Shown: positions 63,688-64,000 of the stretch, one piece after another
Position numbering within the stretch: position 1 is the first letter of the stretch
How the letters are laid out: each line of letters opens with the position of its first letter
Source of the DNA: Lewinellaceae bacterium
GTDB lineage: Bacteria > Bacteroidota > Bacteroidia > Chitinophagales > Saprospiraceae
Assembly: GCA_016710765.1 (NCBI GenBank)
Contig: JADJUJ010000001.1
Span: 310,001-374,000, forward strand
DNA length: 64,000 nt
Direction of reading: 5' to 3'
The notes under the pieces: model-generated
Told to the model about the DNA's origin: nothing
Databases searched by the model: none
What the model saw: the letters and a program-made list of their open reading frames with translations, nothing else
Made by a program: the position numbers and the translations under genes

Positions 63688-64000
63688 CTACCACCGTATC
63701 AATGCAGATGCCCAGGTAAAGCCTGATCCGAAAGCGGCCAGACAAACCAGATCGCCTTCCTTGATTTTACCAGCCTCCCAGGCTTCGCAAAGTGCAATCG
63801 GAACCGATGCGGCCGTGGTATTGCCAAATCGCTGAATGTTGTTCCAAACCTGATCATCCGACAAGCCCAGTTTCCGCTGTACGAATTGGCTGATGCGCAG
63901 GTTAGCCTGGTGCGGGATGAGCATATTGATATCAGAGGGTTGAAGCCCAACATCCTCCAGCGCCTCCATGATGACCTCCGGAAATTTTTGAACAGCCATC
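63688..64000 (-). CDS. fabH: 3-oxoacyl-ACP synthase III, C-terminal part (5' end beyond window)
   Basis: The last 103 visible residues of a FabH-type enzyme. Catalytic His in LIPHQANLRI and Asn in FGNTTAASVP are present, and it ends FGSGFTWASALIRW. The first visible Met is internal to the fold, so the gene starts past base 64000. It begins fatty acid synthesis from acetyl-CoA and malonyl-ACP in the cytosol. It converges on bshA. Confidence 0.9.
   Translation of the reverse strand, partial: MAVQKFPEVIMEALEDVGLQPSDINMLIPHQANLRISQFVQRKLGLSDDQVWNNIQRFGNTTAASVPIALCEAWEAGKIKEGDLVCLAAFGSGFTWASALIRW

Noticed and set aside
1..64000. tRNA, rRNA, tmRNA, SRP RNA or RNase P RNA genes
   Set aside because: I read the intergenic spaces and saw no cloverleaf, CCA-ended or conserved rRNA-type sequence; a covariance-model scan could still find a missed tRNA.

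Overview
The window looks like chromosomal DNA of a Bacteroidota bacterium, most likely from the Saprospiria or a nearby lineage. The evidence is a fused LpxC-FabZ enzyme, several secreted proteins with Por/type IX (T9SS) C-terminal sorting domains, many short lipoproteins with SusD/OmpA-era carboxypeptidase-regulatory folds, BshA of bacillithiol synthesis, DUF3078, DUF4230 and TIGR03643 proteins, and two ECF sigma loci. No rRNA, tRNA, CRISPR array, prophage or transposase gene was found. Genes lie on both strands in short operons.

Layout. 0-4 kb: 3' end of a cytochrome c protein, LemA, a DUF2207 membrane protein, then an XRE regulator/DUF2975 pair read the other way. 4-10.3 kb: a VWA lipoprotein, an OmpA-like protein with two OmpA domains, Nudix hydrolase, DUF4230 and a CapA-like protein. 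10.3-18.3 kb: lipid A genes (lpxC-fabZ, lpxA) with an ABC ATPase and a beta-propeller protein, recR, a universal stress protein, truA and a small tyrosine phosphatase, flanked by two pairs of palindromic repeat elements. 18.3-28 kb: an ECF sigma operon with an MscS-like channel and DUF3078, a thioredoxin-like protein, an Ig-like lipoprotein, a 1113-residue nuclease-helicase and a glycosyltransferase. 28-40 kb: a 56-residue basic protein, a lone RND adaptor, aroQ, unknowns, upp, rpsA, a histidine kinase and a helical-repeat protein. 40-50.6 kb: surface-protein region (T9SS adhesin, a second VWA protein, CotH-like protein, an Ig/CarboxypepD lipoprotein with its own ECF sigma and membrane protein). 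50.7-64 kb: radA, a choice-of-anchor protein, alpha-amylase, clpB, secreted adenosine deaminase, GH18 glycosidase, TIGR03643, bshA and the 3' end of fabH.

Two things stand out. First, five intergenic palindromic elements of about 160-170 bp (10.30, 10.46, 17.78, 17.96 and 55.35 kb) share an internal core and its spacing from the ends, while the long outer arms differ from copy to copy yet stay complementary inside each copy. Second, at least six genes are broken by single-base frame changes, mostly in homopolymer runs. Reading through them restores good family-like proteins, so these are more probably sequence errors than true pseudogenes; one gene (VWA at 43-45 kb) also appears to lack an internal segment.
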